From NCBI RefSeq assembly GCF_005222785.1, contig NZ_STGH01000003.1, forward strand, positions 620,001-684,000: a stretch of DNA of 64,000 nucleotides, read 5' to 3'. Shown piece by piece: positions 1 through 10,200 of this stretch. This stretch comes from Rhodobacter sp. SY28-1. GTDB taxonomy: Bacteria > Pseudomonadota > Alphaproteobacteria > Rhodobacterales > Rhodobacteraceae. Below the pieces are notes generated by a model. The model did not search any database. It was not told the DNA's origin and saw only the letters and a program-made list of their open reading frames with translations. Both the position numbers and the translations under genes were made by a program. The first letter of the stretch is position 1. Each line of letters starts with the position of its first letter.

Positions 1-340
1 AGAAGTGGAGGCGGGTGCCGCCGCCGTCGGGGGACAGGTCGATGGAGATGATCGAGAAGAAGTCGGTGCCTTCGAAGTGATAGGAATAGACGAGGCGGCG
101 TGTGGGTTCGACCTCGTGGTAGGTGCCGCTGACATATTCAGTGATGGGACCGTTGACGTTCCGAAGCGACCAATTGCCGCCGGGGCGGAGGTCGACGGCG
201 ATGTCGTGCGCGCGGAAGCCGTGCGAGGAGCCGAACCAGGATCGGATGAGTTCGGGCCGGGTCCAGACCGCCCAGACAAGGCCCGGGGGACCGGCAAAGC
301 GGTGGGTCAGGCGCAGGGCGTTGGCGTCATTGTCTTCCAT
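1..340 (-). CDS. SRPBCC (AHSA1-type) domain protein, C-terminus cut off by window
   Basis: The minus-strand frame opens with ATG at 340 and reads to the window edge without a stop, about 113 residues. It begins MEDNDANALRLTHRF and contains the pattern PPGLVWAVWTRPELI, then FRAHDIAVDLRPGGNW and YSYHFEGTDFFS, typical of the AHSA1/START-like SRPBCC fold that binds hydrophobic ligands in a helix-grip cavity. It overlaps the upstream ArsR gene by 14 bp, so the two are translated as a pair. ArsR/SRPBCC pairs are common in proteobacteria, and the ligand is usually unknown. Family assignment is fairly firm; function is not. Confidence 0.8.
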   Translation of the reverse strand, partial: MEDNDANALRLTHRFAGPPGLVWAVWTRPELIRSWFGSSHGFRAHDIAVDLRPGGNWSLRNVNGPITEYVSGTYHEVEPTRRLVYSYHFEGTDFFSIISIDLSPDGGGTRLHF

Positions 341-671
341 TTTTCTTGGCCTCCTCGTTCAGGCGGGTGATGAGGGCGTCCATCCGGTCGAAGGCGCCTT
401 CCCAATACTGGCGGTAGTGGTCGATCCAGGCCCCTGCCCGCTTCAGCCCCTCGGGTTCCAGATGCACGGGGCGGGTCTTTGCCACCCGTTCGCGGCGGAT
501 CAGGCCTGCTTCCTCAAGCACTTTCAGGTGCTTGGAAATGCCGGGCTGCGACAGGTGGCTGGCCGCGACCAAAGCAGTGACCGACTGCGCGCCGTCGGCG
601 ATCTGGGCCAGGATCGCACGCCGCGTGGGATCGGAAAGCGCGAGGAAGGTGCGTGACAGGGGATCGGACAT
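327..671 (-). CDS. ArsR-family winged-helix transcriptional regulator
   Basis: A 114-residue protein with a single winged helix-turn-helix. LSDPTRRAIL near residue 12 and the recognition helix SQPGISKHLKVLEEAGLI near residues 41-58 are the standard ArsR pattern. The metal-binding ELCVCDL motif is absent, so it probably does not sense metals; it belongs to the ArsR group paired with SRPBCC proteins. A purine-rich GAGGAAATAGG lies just before the ATG at 671. It is the first gene of a two-gene unit with the overlapping SRPBCC gene and likely regulates that unit, which is inference. Confidence 0.88.
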   Translation of the reverse strand: MSDPLSRTFLALSDPTRRAILAQIADGAQSVTALVAASHLSQPGISKHLKVLEEAGLIRRERVAKTRPVHLEPEGLKRAGAWIDHYRQYWEGAFDRMDALITRLNEEAKKNGRQ

Positions 672-954
672 CCTATTTCCTCTCGGTTATATTTCTTGTC
701 AGTAATTCTTTTGCCGTCAGGACGCAAGCCGAATCAGCGCGAGCCGGAAACCGGCCACTGCCAGGGCTGCGGGGAATGTCGGATTTGTAATAATTCGTGA
801 AGCCTGTGGATAAATCCTGCGGCGGCGCCTACTTCAACCGCGATGGGTAGTGGTCGGAAAATTCGTGCTTTTTCGCGAATTGACTCAGGCAGGCCATGGA
901 CGGGACACTTTACCGGCCCCGAGCTGCCGGGGCGCTGCCAGACTGGTTTTGCCG

Positions 955-2271
955 ATGCGCCTGCCCCTTTTCCTTGCCGCGCTCTGCGTGGTTTCGGCTT
1001 GCGGCCAACCCGCCCAGGTCACCAAGAGCGGTGCGACCGACGAGGTCGGCGTCGGCTTTGGTACACCTGGCGGCTACCAGCTTGCGGCGGCGACCAGTGC
1101 GGGGACTTCGCTGACCCGCGACTTCATGGACCTGACCTTTGCAATGGAAAGCGGGCGGGGCCTGCAGACCTTCAGCCGGTTCGAGGGGCCGGTCACCGTG
1201 GCGCTGACCGGGGACGTCCCGGGAACGGCAGCGCGCGACCTGGGCGCGCTGATCGGGCGGCTGCGGTCCGAGGCGGGGATCGACATATCACCGACAACGG
1301 GTGCGGCGACAATCACGGTGGAGTTCACCAGCCGCGCCGAACTGCGCCGGTTGGCCCCGATGGCTGCCTGTTTCGTGGTGCCGAACGTCGGATCCCTGGC
1401 CGAATACCGGCGCAAGCGCGGGTCGGATCTGGTGGATTGGGCGCAGGTGACGCGGCGCGACCGGGCGGCGGTCTTCATTCCGTCGGACACCAGCCCGCAA
1501 GAAGTCCGCGACTGCCTGCATGAGGAGCTGGCGCAGGCGCTTGGCCCGCTGAATGACCTCTACCGGCTGTCGGACAGCATCTTCAACGACGACAATTTCC
1601 ATTCGGTCCTGACCAGCCGTGACATGGGCATCCTTCGGCTGACCTATTCGCCCAATCTGCAAAGCGGGATGAGCCTGGAACAGGTTGCCGCGCAACTGGG
1701 GACGGCACCGGTTGCCAGTTCCGGAACCCCGTCAGACTGGACCCGCGCGATCGAGACGGCGCTGGGGCGCAACGGGTCGCTGACCAGCCGACAGGCGGCG
1801 GCGGACCGCGCGCTTGCCATCGCGCGCAGTGCGGGCTGGCAAGACAACCGGCTGGCCTTCAGCCATTTCGCGGTCGGTCGTCTGTTGACCGCCAGCGACC
1901 CGGTCCGCGCGCAGGACGCCTTTGCCCGTGCGGCGGCGATCTATGCGCGACTGCCCGGGGGTGAATTGCACTTGGCCCATGTCGACATGCAGATAGCGGT
2001 GATGGCGCTGGCGGGAGGTGTGCCGGAAGAGGCTGCCCGGCTGGCAGACCGGGCGATGCCGGTGGTGCGGCGCCACGACAACATGGCGCTTCTGGCGACG
2101 CTGATGCTGATCAAGGCCGAGGCGCTGGATGCGCTGGGCAACCCGGACGGGGCAAGGGCGCTGCGCATGGACAGTGCGCCCTACGCGCGCTATGGCTTCG
2201 GCTCGGAAAGCATGGTCCGCAGCCGGATGCGCGACATCGCGGCCGTCGCGGACCGGGCGGAAAAGGGCTGA
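955..2271 (+). CDS. DUF2927 domain lipoprotein
   Basis: The start at 955 is chosen because MRLPLFLAALCVVSAC is a lipoprotein signal peptide with lipobox VSAC (Cys16); the longer frame from 850 would bury it. The predicted 438-residue lipoprotein carries a DUF2927 core in the middle, including CLHEELAQALGPLNDLY near residue 190 and SIFNDDNFHSVLT, followed by an alpha-helical, TPR-like Ala-rich C-terminal half. DUF2927 proteins are widespread in Rhodobacterales and have no assigned function. The HEELAQ stretch recalls a metal-site helix but is not proof of protease activity. Likely anchored in the cell envelope. Confidence 0.85.
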   Translation: MRLPLFLAALCVVSACGQPAQVTKSGATDEVGVGFGTPGGYQLAAATSAGTSLTRDFMDLTFAMESGRGLQTFSRFEGPVTVALTGDVPGTAARDLGALIGRLRSEAGIDISPTTGAATITVEFTSRAELRRLAPMAACFVVPNVGSLAEYRRKRGSDLVDWAQVTRRDRAAVFIPSDTSPQEVRDCLHEELAQALGPLNDLYRLSDSIFNDDNFHSVLTSRDMGILRLTYSPNLQSGMSLEQVAAQLGTAPVASSGTPSDWTRAIETALGRNGSLTSRQAAADRALAIARSAGWQDNRLAFSHFAVGRLLTASDPVRAQDAFARAAAIYARLPGGELHLAHVDMQIAVMALAGGVPEEAARLADRAMPVVRRHDNMALLATLMLIKAEALDALGNPDGARALRMDSAPYARYGFGSESMVRSRMRDIAAVADRAEKG

Positions 2272-2320
2272 AGGGGCAGCGCGCCGGCAAGCGGCGTTGA
2301 GGCCCCGGAAATGGGGCGGA

Positions 2321-2491
2321 ATGTTCGTGATCGGCGGGTTTCTTCTGGGTGCCATCGGCGGCGGCCTGCGGGCAAGGGCGCGTGGCGGAAAGCTGGCGGA
2401 CATTCTGCAATATGCCGTTGTCCACGGGCTGATCTTCGCGCTGATGGGCCTGTTCCTGACCATCTATCTTGACCGCATGCTGAGCGTCTGA
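2321..2491 (+). CDS. Small two-helix membrane protein (56 aa), hypothetical
   Basis: The ATG at 2321 is preceded by a purine-rich GGGGCGGA. The 56-residue product starts MFVIGGFLLGAIGGGLRARA and has a second hydrophobic stretch, VHGLIFALMGLFLTIYL, giving two predicted membrane helices with a short basic loop. It ends 5 bp before the VWA gene and probably belongs to the same transcript. No family is recognised. Its size, RBS and placement at the head of a coupled membrane-gene cluster support a real gene. Confidence 0.6.
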   Translation: MFVIGGFLLGAIGGGLRARARGGKLADILQYAVVHGLIFALMGLFLTIYLDRMLSV

Positions 2492-2496
2492 CGCCA

Positions 2497-3678
2497 ATGT
2501 TCCTGCCGTTCTTCCAGACCTTGCGGGAAGAGGCGGTGCCGGTCAGCTTGCGCGAGTTCCTGAGTTTTCTGGAAGCGATGGCCGCGGGGCTGGTGATCTA
2601 TGACGCGGATGGTTTCTACCATCTGGCCCGGCTGACACTGGTCAAGGACGAGCGTCACATCGACCGCTTTGACCGCGCCTTCGCCCGGACGTTTGCCGGG
2701 CTGGAACGGGTGACGGCGGATCAGGTGCTGGAGGCTCTGAACCTGCCGCGCGACTGGCTGGAAAAGCTGGCGGAACGCCACCTGTCCGAGGAGGAGCGCG
2801 CGGCGATCCAGGCGCTTGGCGGGTTCGACAAGCTGATGGAGACGCTGCGCCAGCGGCTGGTGGAGCAGAAGGGGCGGCATCAGGGCGGGTCGAAATGGAT
2901 CGGGACGGCGGGGACCTCGCCCTTCGGCGCCTATGGCTACAACCCGGAAGGCGTGCGGATCGGGCAGGAGGAAAGCCGTCACCAAAGTGCGGTCAAGGTT
3001 TGGGACCGGCGCGAGTTCCGCAATCTCGACGGCGATGCCGAGATCGGCACCCGGACGATGAAGCTGGCCTTGCGCCGGTTGCGGCGCTGGGCGCGCGAGG
3101 GGGCGGCGGAGGAGCTGGACCTTGACGGCACCATCCGCGCGACGGCGGCGCAGGGCTGGCTGGATGTGCAGACAAGGCCCGAGCGGCGGAATGCGGTGAA
3201 GGTGCTCCTCCTCCTCGACATCGGGGGGTCGATGGACCCGCATGTCCGGGTGATGGAGGAGCTGTTCACGGCGGCCAAGGCCGAGTTCCGGCATCTGGAG
3301 GTCTTCTACTTTCACAACTGCGTCTATGAGGGCCTTTGGCGTGACAACCGCCGCCGCTGGGAGCATCAGACGCCGACCTGGGACGTGATCCGGACCTATG
3401 GCGCGGACTGGCGGCTGATCGTGGTGGGGGATGCGGCGATGTCCCCTTACGAGGTGACGCATCCGGGCGGGGCGAACGAGCATTGGAACCGCGAAGCGGG
3501 CGAGGTCTGGCTGCGACGGATCAGGGCGCAGTGGCCGTATCACCTCTGGATCAACCCGGTCGAGGAGCGGGCCTGGGGGTATTCGAGATCAACCGCGATG
3601 ATCCGGGAGATCTTCGAGGGGCGGATGGTGCCGATGACGCTGGACGGGTTGGCGAAGGGCGTTCGGGAGTTGCGATGA
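2497..3678 (+). CDS. VWA-domain protein, CoxE-like
   Basis: A 393-residue cytosolic protein of the CoxE-like VWA family, whose members usually act with MoxR-type AAA ATPases in metal insertion or complex maturation. The C-terminal half is a von Willebrand A fold. The MIDAS motif near residues 241-245 reads DIGGS where the canonical form is DxSxS, so the second position is a glycine; this variant is common in the family. LEVFYFHNCVYEGLW follows as the next strand. No MoxR ATPase is visible nearby. The stop overlaps the ATG of the next gene (ATGA), implying translational coupling. Confidence 0.85.
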   Translation: MFLPFFQTLREEAVPVSLREFLSFLEAMAAGLVIYDADGFYHLARLTLVKDERHIDRFDRAFARTFAGLERVTADQVLEALNLPRDWLEKLAERHLSEEERAAIQALGGFDKLMETLRQRLVEQKGRHQGGSKWIGTAGTSPFGAYGYNPEGVRIGQEESRHQSAVKVWDRREFRNLDGDAEIGTRTMKLALRRLRRWAREGAAEELDLDGTIRATAAQGWLDVQTRPERRNAVKVLLLLDIGGSMDPHVRVMEELFTAAKAEFRHLEVFYFHNCVYEGLWRDNRRRWEHQTPTWDVIRTYGADWRLIVVGDAAMSPYEVTHPGGANEHWNREAGEVWLRRIRAQWPYHLWINPVEERAWGYSRSTAMIREIFEGRMVPMTLDGLAKGVRELR

Positions 3679-4028
3679 GGCGGTTGGTGACTTTGTGGAA
3701 GGCGCGGCCCTGGCTGACCTCGGCCTTTCTTCTGGCCTGCGCGCTGACGTTGTTCTTTGCCGGACGGTTCGTGGCCTATTCGGTCTACTGGGCGACGCAC
3801 CAGGAAGTGCCGGTCGAGCCCTGGATGACCGTGGGCTATGTCGCGCGGTCCTGGGGGCTGGAGCCACGGGCGCTGGATGCCGAGGCAGGCACGCCGGTCC
3901 CGCAGGTGAAGGGCCATCCGCAGACGCTGGAGGAAATCGCGCGCGACCGGGGGGTGCCGGTGGCGGAGGTGATTGCCGAGGTCGAGGCGGCTGTCAGCCG
4001 GATGCGCGGGCCGGAGCCGCAGGAATGA
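3675..4028 (+). CDS. Single-TM membrane protein, hypothetical
   Basis: A 117-residue protein coupled on both sides by ATGA overlaps (3675-3678 and 4025-4028). It has a short basic N-terminus, one strong membrane helix (LTSAFLLACALTLFFAGRF, about residues 14-32), and a soluble C-terminal part that ends in a small helical segment, QTLEEIARDRGVPVAEVIAE, which resembles a helix-turn-helix or peptide-binding hairpin. No named family is recognised. Position between a VWA gene and a DedA gene points to a shared envelope role, which is inference. Confidence 0.72.
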   Translation: MRRLVTLWKARPWLTSAFLLACALTLFFAGRFVAYSVYWATHQEVPVEPWMTVGYVARSWGLEPRALDAEAGTPVPQVKGHPQTLEEIARDRGVPVAEVIAEVEAAVSRMRGPEPQE

Positions 4029-4639
4029 CCGACTGGCTTCTGGGGCTGGTGCCGCAATACGGGCTGTGGCTTCTGGCGGCGACGACGTTTTTCTCGTGCC
4101 TCGCCCTGCCCTTTCCGGCCTCGATCCTGATGCTGACGGCGGGGGGCTTTGCGGCGGCGGGGGATCTGGTGCTTTGGCAGGCCTTCGGGGCGGCGGCGGC
4201 GGGGGGGATCGCGGGGGATCAGCTGGGCTATTGGGCGGGCCGGGGGTTCGGGGCCACCGTCCTGTCGCGGCTGCGGAAGGATGCGGGGCGCGACAAGCTA
4301 TTGGCCAAGGCAGATGCGATGATGGACCGGCGCGGGGTGATCGCGGTGTTCCTGTCTCGCTGGCTGGTCAGTCCGCTGGGACCTTACGTCAATCTGATCG
4401 CAGGCAGCACGCGGTATCGCTGGGGCAGCTTTACCGTGTCGGGGGTGGCGGGTGAGGCGGTCTGGGCGGGGCTTTATGTCGGCGCTGGTTATGTCTTTGG
4501 CGGGAACATCGCGGCGGCGAGCAATGCGATCGGCTCGGCCCTGGGGATGATCGGCGGCGCGGGGGCAGTGCTGGCGCTGGGGTACTGGCTGTTCAGTTCC
4601 ACGGCGGGTCAGGCGGCGTTGCGGGGGCGCGACGGCTGA
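4025..4639 (+). CDS. DedA-family membrane protein
   Basis: A 204-residue polytopic inner-membrane protein of the DedA/SNARE-associated family. These proteins are linked to polyprenyl-phosphate or phospholipid flipping and to membrane homeostasis. The DedA signature region is visible: GDQLGYWAGRGFG near residue 60, then RRGVIAVFLSRWLVSPLGPY with the conserved arginine of the re-entrant segment. Hydrophobic segments fill both ends. Coupled to the preceding gene by a 4-bp overlap. A second DedA gene lies at 48045-48575. Confidence 0.87.
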   Translation: MTDWLLGLVPQYGLWLLAATTFFSCLALPFPASILMLTAGGFAAAGDLVLWQAFGAAAAGGIAGDQLGYWAGRGFGATVLSRLRKDAGRDKLLAKADAMMDRRGVIAVFLSRWLVSPLGPYVNLIAGSTRYRWGSFTVSGVAGEAVWAGLYVGAGYVFGGNIAAASNAIGSALGMIGGAGAVLALGYWLFSSTAGQAALRGRDG

Positions 4640-4652
4640 CTATATTCGGGGG

Positions 4653-5339
4653 ATGAGCAAGCTTCTCCTCCCCCTGCTACTGGCCGTTGGCTATGCCCTC
4701 TTGATGATGCGCTTTTCGGTCTGGCGCACGAAGAAGATGCTGGATGAGCAGTCTAAGCCCCTGACAGACCCGTCGATCACGCGGCTGGCCGAAAGGATGG
4801 CCGCGGCGATGGACATCCCCGAGATCAAGGTGAACGTGTTCGAGGTCGATGCCGTGAACGGGCTGGCAGCGCCGGATGGGCGGATCTTCCTGACGCGCGG
4901 GTTCCTGAACCGCAAGGCGCGCGGCGAGGTGTCGGCAGAGGAGCTGGCATCGGTCATCGCGCATGAGATGGGGCATGTGGCGCAAGGCCACATGCGGCGG
5001 CGGATGATCGACTTCACCGGGCAGAACGCGGTCTTCGTGATGCTGTCGGCGGTGCTGAACCGGTTCCTGCCCTTCATCGGCATCTGGATCGCCAATCTGA
5101 TTTCCACCGCGCTGATGGCCCGACTGTCGCGGCGGGACGAGTTCGAGGCGGATGCCTATGCCAGTGCGCTTCTCATCAAGGCGGGGATCGGGACCGAACC
5201 GCAGAAGTCCTTGTTCCGCAAGCTGGACGCGCTGACCCAGAACCGTGCCGAAGGGATTCCGGCATGGCTACTCAGCCATCCGAAGGTCGATGAACGCATT
5301 GCCGCCATCGAGGCGAATGAGGCGCGTTGGCTGTCGTGA
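4653..5339 (+). CDS. M48-family zinc metallopeptidase
   Basis: A 228-residue membrane-anchored protease of the M48 (HtpX/Ste24-like) family. It has an N-terminal hydrophobic helix, the zinc motif HEMGH at residues 104-108, and a probable third ligand Glu163 in RRDEFEADAYA. A second hydrophobic stretch (about residues 124-155) lies between the motifs as in HtpX. LLSHPKVDERIAAI near the end is the usual M48 tail motif. It follows the DedA gene by 13 bp and closes the cluster that starts at 2321. Likely role is turnover of damaged membrane proteins. Confidence 0.9.
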   Translation: MSKLLLPLLLAVGYALLMMRFSVWRTKKMLDEQSKPLTDPSITRLAERMAAAMDIPEIKVNVFEVDAVNGLAAPDGRIFLTRGFLNRKARGEVSAEELASVIAHEMGHVAQGHMRRRMIDFTGQNAVFVMLSAVLNRFLPFIGIWIANLISTALMARLSRRDEFEADAYASALLIKAGIGTEPQKSLFRKLDALTQNRAEGIPAWLLSHPKVDERIAAIEANEARWLS

Positions 5340-5405
5340 AGGGGTTTGGCAAACTCTTGACGAGCGGCTAGGACGGGACCAAAGGCGCAGGCGCGGGGGC
5401 ACGAC

Positions 5406-6242
5406 TTGGGAACGATCGACGGGCTGCCACCGCTGCGTGAGGTGATCCGGGCCCATGAGCTGGTTGCGAAGAAGCAGCTGGGACAGAACTTTCTGCTGGA
5501 CCTGAACCTGACGGCCAAGATTGCGCGGGCGGCGGGGGACCTGTCGGGCTGCGATGTGCTTGAGGTCGGGCCGGGGCCGGGCGGTCTGACGCGCGGGCTT
5601 CTGGCCGAAGGTGCGCGGCGGGTGGTGGCGGTCGAGAAGGATGCCCGTGCCCTGCCCGCCCTGGCCGAGATCGCGGCGCATTATCCCGGTCGGCTGGAGG
5701 TGTTGCACGGCGATGCACTAGAGCTGGACCTGGCGGCGCATCTGACCCCGCCTTTCAAGATCGTGGCCAACCTGCCCTACAACGTCGGCACCGAACTGCT
5801 GATCCGCTGGCTGACGCCCGAGGTCTGGCCGCCGCTCTGGTCATCGTTGACGCTGATGTTCCAGAAGGAAGTCGCGGAAAGGATTGTTGCGAAACCAAGG
5901 ACAGAGCATTACGGACGGCTGGCCCTGCTGGCACAGTATCGCTGCGAGGCGCGGATCGTGATGACCCTGCCGCCCGAGGCGTTCACCCCTGCCCCGAAGG
6001 TCCATTCGGCGGTGGTGCAACTGACTGCCCTGCCCCAGCCTCGCTTTCCCTGCGACTTCAAGGTGTTGCAGCGGATCACCGCGATGGCCTTCAATCAGCG
6101 CCGCAAGATGCTGCGCGCGAGCCTGAAGGGCCTGCGCCCCGATGTCGAGGCGGTGCTGGAGCGTGTCGGCATCCCGCCCACGGCAAGGGCGGAGGAGATC
6201 GGGCTGGAAGGCTTCTGCGCGCTCGCCCGCGCGGTGGCCTAG
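5406..6242 (+). CDS. rsmA: 16S rRNA (adenine1518/1519-N6)-dimethyltransferase RsmA (KsgA)
   Basis: RsmA dimethylates two adjacent adenines in helix 45 of 16S rRNA during late 30S assembly. The 278-residue protein shows LGQNFLLD near residue 25, the SAM motif [12 protein letters not shown] at residues 51-62, and the catalytic NLPY at 122-125. The start is a TTG at 5406, giving the [11 protein letters not shown] beginning common in Rhodobacterales. No in-frame ATG fits better. The stop codon overlaps the convergent phosphotransferase stop in a shared CTAG, so the two genes meet tail to tail. Confidence 0.95.
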   Translation: MGTIDGLPPLREVIRAHELVAKKQLGQNFLLDLNLTAKIARAAGDLSGCDVLEVGPGPGGLTRGLLAEGARRVVAVEKDARALPALAEIAAHYPGRLEVLHGDALELDLAAHLTPPFKIVANLPYNVGTELLIRWLTPEVWPPLWSSLTLMFQKEVAERIVAKPRTEHYGRLALLAQYRCEARIVMTLPPEAFTPAPKVHSAVVQLTALPQPRFPCDFKVLQRITAMAFNQRRKMLRASLKGLRPDVEAVLERVGIPPTARAEEIGLEGFCALARAVA

Positions 6243-7129
6243 CGGGTGGCCGCAAGCGCCCGGCGGTAGGTGTCGAGATATTCGGCGGTATAGGCCTGGT
6301 AGTCGAAGTCCAGTTCGGAATGGAGTTCCTGCACCATGGACCACATCGCCTCACGCAGGGCGGCGGCTGCCTTCATCGCGCGGTAGCGGCGCCACAGGTC
6401 AGCGTCGGGGGCCTTACCGAAATAGCGGTGCAGGATCCATTCCTCTTGCGCGGCGTCCAGGCCGCAATTGGCCGCGAGACCGCCCAGATCGAACAAGGGC
6501 GAGCCCCAGCCGGCATAGTCCCAGTCGATCAGCCACATGCGGGCGCCGTCGTGCAGGAAGTTGCCGGGCAAGAGGTCGTTGTGGCCGAAGACCATGTCGA
6601 TCCGACCGACGGCGCGTTCCAGCATGTCGGCTTCCGCGAGCAGGTCCGGAAGCAAGGGGATGTGACGCGAAGCGCCTTCGGTCAGCGTGGCGGCATAGTC
6701 GCGCAGGACCTGGAACACCCAGAAGGTCAGCGCCGGTCCGCGCAGATGGCGGGGCAGATCGCGGTGGGTGCGGATCACGAGGGCAAGCGCCTGTTCAAGA
6801 AGGTCAGGCTGGCGCAGATCGGCGGCGGTCATCGTGCGCCCCCTGACGAAGTCGATCACCAGCGCGCCGGGTTCGTGGTAAAGGACCGCCGGTGAGACGC
6901 CCGCCGCCTGGGCGGCATGGCTCGCGGCCAGTTCGTTGAACCGCATGATCTGGTGCACCGGGATGTCATCGCCGATGCGCACGACGGCCTGACGGCGAGC
7001 GTCGGTGACCAGCACGTTCAGATTGGTGATGCCGCCGCCCAGCGGGGTTGCGGTGACCTCACCTTCCCAGATCGGCAGGGCAAGGGCACGATTGATCGAC
7101 CGGGCCAGCGGATCGGTTGCTGTCGTCAT
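6239..7129 (-). CDS. Choline/ethanolamine kinase-like phosphotransferase
   Basis: A 296-residue APH/choline-kinase-fold protein. An N-terminal lobe has a glycine-rich loop (LGGGITNLN, residues 30-38). The catalytic loop HNDLLPGN is at 183-190 and the metal-binding IDWDYAGWG starts at 201. This set matches bacterial choline kinase-type (LicA-like) and thiamine kinase-like phosphotransferases. It would transfer the gamma-phosphate of ATP to a small alcohol such as choline, but the substrate cannot be read from the sequence. Monocistronic and convergent with rsmA. Confidence 0.85.
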   Translation of the reverse strand: MTTATDPLARSINRALALPIWEGEVTATPLGGGITNLNVLVTDARRQAVVRIGDDIPVHQIMRFNELAASHAAQAAGVSPAVLYHEPGALVIDFVRGRTMTAADLRQPDLLEQALALVIRTHRDLPRHLRGPALTFWVFQVLRDYAATLTEGASRHIPLLPDLLAEADMLERAVGRIDMVFGHNDLLPGNFLHDGARMWLIDWDYAGWGSPLFDLGGLAANCGLDAAQEEWILHRYFGKAPDADLWRRYRAMKAAAALREAMWSMVQELHSELDFDYQAYTAEYLDTYRRALAATR

Positions 7130-7272
7130 CTACCTTGCGCCCCCACTCCCCCGCTGTCCGGCGCCGATGAAGGGACCGGGCCTGAGGCCTGATCCCGGCC
7201 GGTCCGGACGGTTTGGGCAGGATGGGGACAGGCTTCGGGGCTGTCAAAGCAATTTCCGACAGTTGTGTCCGT

Positions 7273-10200
7273 TCAGCCTTGGTCGGGAGCGGGTTCGCCG
7301 ACAGGTGATGGCAGGCAGCGGGCGAGCGCCTGGCCAAGCATCTCCATCCGGATCGGCTTGGCGACGACCGCGGTGAAGCCGTAGCCGAGGTAGTCTTCGA
7401 CCTGGTGCGTCATCACGTTGGCGGTGACGGCGATTGCGGGCGGAGGCGGCTGGCCGGACTTTTCCGCCAGGTCCTGCAAGGCCGCAAGTGTCTCGATCCC
7501 GTCCATGTTCGGCATGGCGATGTCGAAGAGGACCGCGTCAAAGCTTTCGGACTGGTAGCGCAAGAGCGCCTCGGCCCCGTCGGCGACGATCACCGCCTCG
7601 ACCCCGAGCGCGTTCAGCATGCTTTGCAGGATGATGCGGTTGGTGGCGTTGTCCTCGGCGGCAAGGACGCGCATCTTCGGGAGGTGCGGCACTGCGCGGT
7701 CGCCGCCCCGGTCCGAGGCGCTGTCGAGGACGGGAATCCGCAGCCAGACCCGGGCGGTGACGCCCTGCCCTTCGACCGAGGTCAGCGCGACGTCGCCGTC
7801 CATCAGCCGGGCCAGGCGGCGCACGATGGGCAGGCCAAGGCCGGTGCCGACATGGCTGCGCTGCGAGCCGCCCATGCCTTGGGAGAATTCGTCGAAGGCC
7901 CGGGCGATTTCGGACGGTGACATGCCGATGCCGGTGTCGCGCACCCGGATCACGATGGAGTCGGGTTCGGAGCAGTTGATTTCGACCGTAACTTCGCCCT
8001 GGTCCGTGAACTTCAGCGCATTGCCGATCAGGTTGTGCAGGATCTGGATCAGGCGCATCTCGTCGCCCGAGCGGGGAACATCGGCAAGGCTGCCGGTGCA
8101 GCGAGCCTTGAGGGCGATGCCTTTCCGGTTGGCGGCGATCTGGTGGAGCGCCGCGACCCGGAACAGGATTTCGGGCAGCCGGATCGGCCGTTGTTCGAGG
8201 ACAAGGCGACCGGCCTCGATCTTGGCGAGGTCGAGGATGTCGTTGATGACGCCCAGCAGATGCTCGCCCGAATCGCTGATGACCCGGACCATCGCCTGTT
8301 CGGACGGGTCAGCGAGGCGCCCGGCGAGGACGGTGGCCATGCCGAGAACGCCGTTCAGGGGGGTGCGGATCTCGTGGCTCATCGCGGCGAGGAAATCGGA
8401 CTTGGCGCGGTTGGCGGTTTCGGCGGCGGTCATCGCGGCCCGCAGACGGATTTCGTTCTGCAATTCGTCGGTGATGTCGGTGAAGGTGCAGACGACCGCA
8501 AGGTCGGTTCCGGCCGCCGACAGCCTGGCCGAGGTGACCGCCACGGCGCGTCGTTCGCCCGAGGGCCAGTGGAGGAGATGGCGCATCTGGTGCATCCCCG
8601 GCTCACCCTTCAGGGCGCGGGCGACGGGCAGGTCGGGGGGGGCGATCCGCTCCCCGCCAAGACCGAGGATGGCAGCGCCTTGCAGGATGGACATCAGATT
8701 GTCCCCGGCGCTGACCTCGCGCCCGAGGACCCGCGTGGCGGCAGCGTTGGTGAAGACGACACCGCCGCGTTCGTCGACCACGACGATGCCGGAAACCGAC
8801 GCCTCCATCACCCGGGCCAGGGTGTCACGTTCCCGGGCCAGGGCGAATTCCAGCGCCTTGGCGGGCGTGATGTCGAGATTGATGCCGCTGGTCTTGACCG
8901 GACGCCCGGCCTCGTCCCACTCGGCGACCTGGGTGCGGGTCAGGACCCAGACCCAATAGCCTTCGCGGTGGCGGAGCCGGACTTCGTGTTCGACCTGCCA
9001 CTGCCCGGCCTCGAATGCCTCCTGCTCGTGCTGGATCAGGGGCTGGACGTCGTCGGGATGCAGAAGGCCCAGCCAGTCTTCCAGCGACATCGGGTTCAGT
9101 TCGACGGCGCGATAGCCGAGGATTTCCGCCCAGCGGTCGCTGACCAGGGACACACCGGTGCGCATGTCGAATTCCCAGGTGCCGACCTGGGTGCCGTCGA
9201 TCACCTGGCTGAGGCGCTGTTCGGCGGCGGCCTGGGTCGAGACGTCGAGGGTGAAGCCCGAGATCCGGCGCGGGCTGCCGTCGGCCCAGCGGAGCGTGAC
9301 GTGCCCGCGGGTCAGAAGCCAGACCCAGCCGCCGTTGACATGGCGCATCCGGCAGCGCAGCGAGAAGTCGGCCCCGGCTTCGAGGAAGATCTCGCGCTGG
9401 GCGGCGGCGACAGCGGTGCGGTCTTCGGGATGGATCAGATCCACCAGCGCGTCGAGGCTTACCTGATCGCCGAGGCCGAGCATTGCGCCCCAGCGGTCGT
9501 TGATCGCGCTGAAGCCGTGATCGGCGTCCCAGTCCCAGACCGCGATCATCCCGCCGTCCACCACCTGCTGCAGTCGGCGGTCGGCCAAACGGCGCGCGGT
9601 CACGTCTTCGTAGAGACCGACGGTTTCCCGGGCGGGCGTTGCGCGTTCGCGGGTCCAGATCAGCCGACCGTCGGCGAGGACATCCTCATTGTCCCAGACC
9701 TCGGTCAGGGGGCGGTCCAGGCGGCGTTGCAGGTTCGCGTCATCGCGTTCGCCTTCGGCCCCGAATACACCCCGGTCGATGGCAGCGCGCAGGAGGTCGT
9801 CATAAAGCGCGCCTTCGCGGATCAGGTCGGCGATCCGGTCGAAGACCCGCAGGTAGGGCGTGTTCCACAGGACCAGACGGTCATCGGCGTCGAACACGGC
9901 AAAACCGTCATCCAGCGCCTCGATCGCGGCCAGAAGCCGCGCCTTGGTCGCAGCCAGGGCCTGGCTTTCCGTCGTCAGCGCCGCCTCTTTCGCGCGGATC
10001 TCGGTCATGTTCTCGATCAGGGACCAGACCAGCCGGCGGCCATTCGGATCGACGCTGAGGAAGCAGCGCACGACGGCCGGGAATGCGGCGCCGCTGGCAT
10101 TGCGAAACTGCGCTTCGACCGGACCGAAGGTGTTCGAAGCCTTGAGCCCGACAATCACACCCTCGATCAGCGACCGATCACTTTCGGGAAGGATCTGCCA

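Noticed and set aside
5-370. 121-codon plus-strand frame at the left edge
   Set aside because: Antisense to the SRPBCC gene, whose domain blocks are clear on the minus strand.
2464-3543. 359-codon minus-strand frame
   Set aside because: Antisense to the VWA gene; Pro/Arg/His-rich shadow.
7180-7230. GC-rich inverted repeats after the hybrid kinase as a terminator
   Set aside because: The stems are imperfect and no T-run follows on the minus strand, so a terminator cannot be supported.
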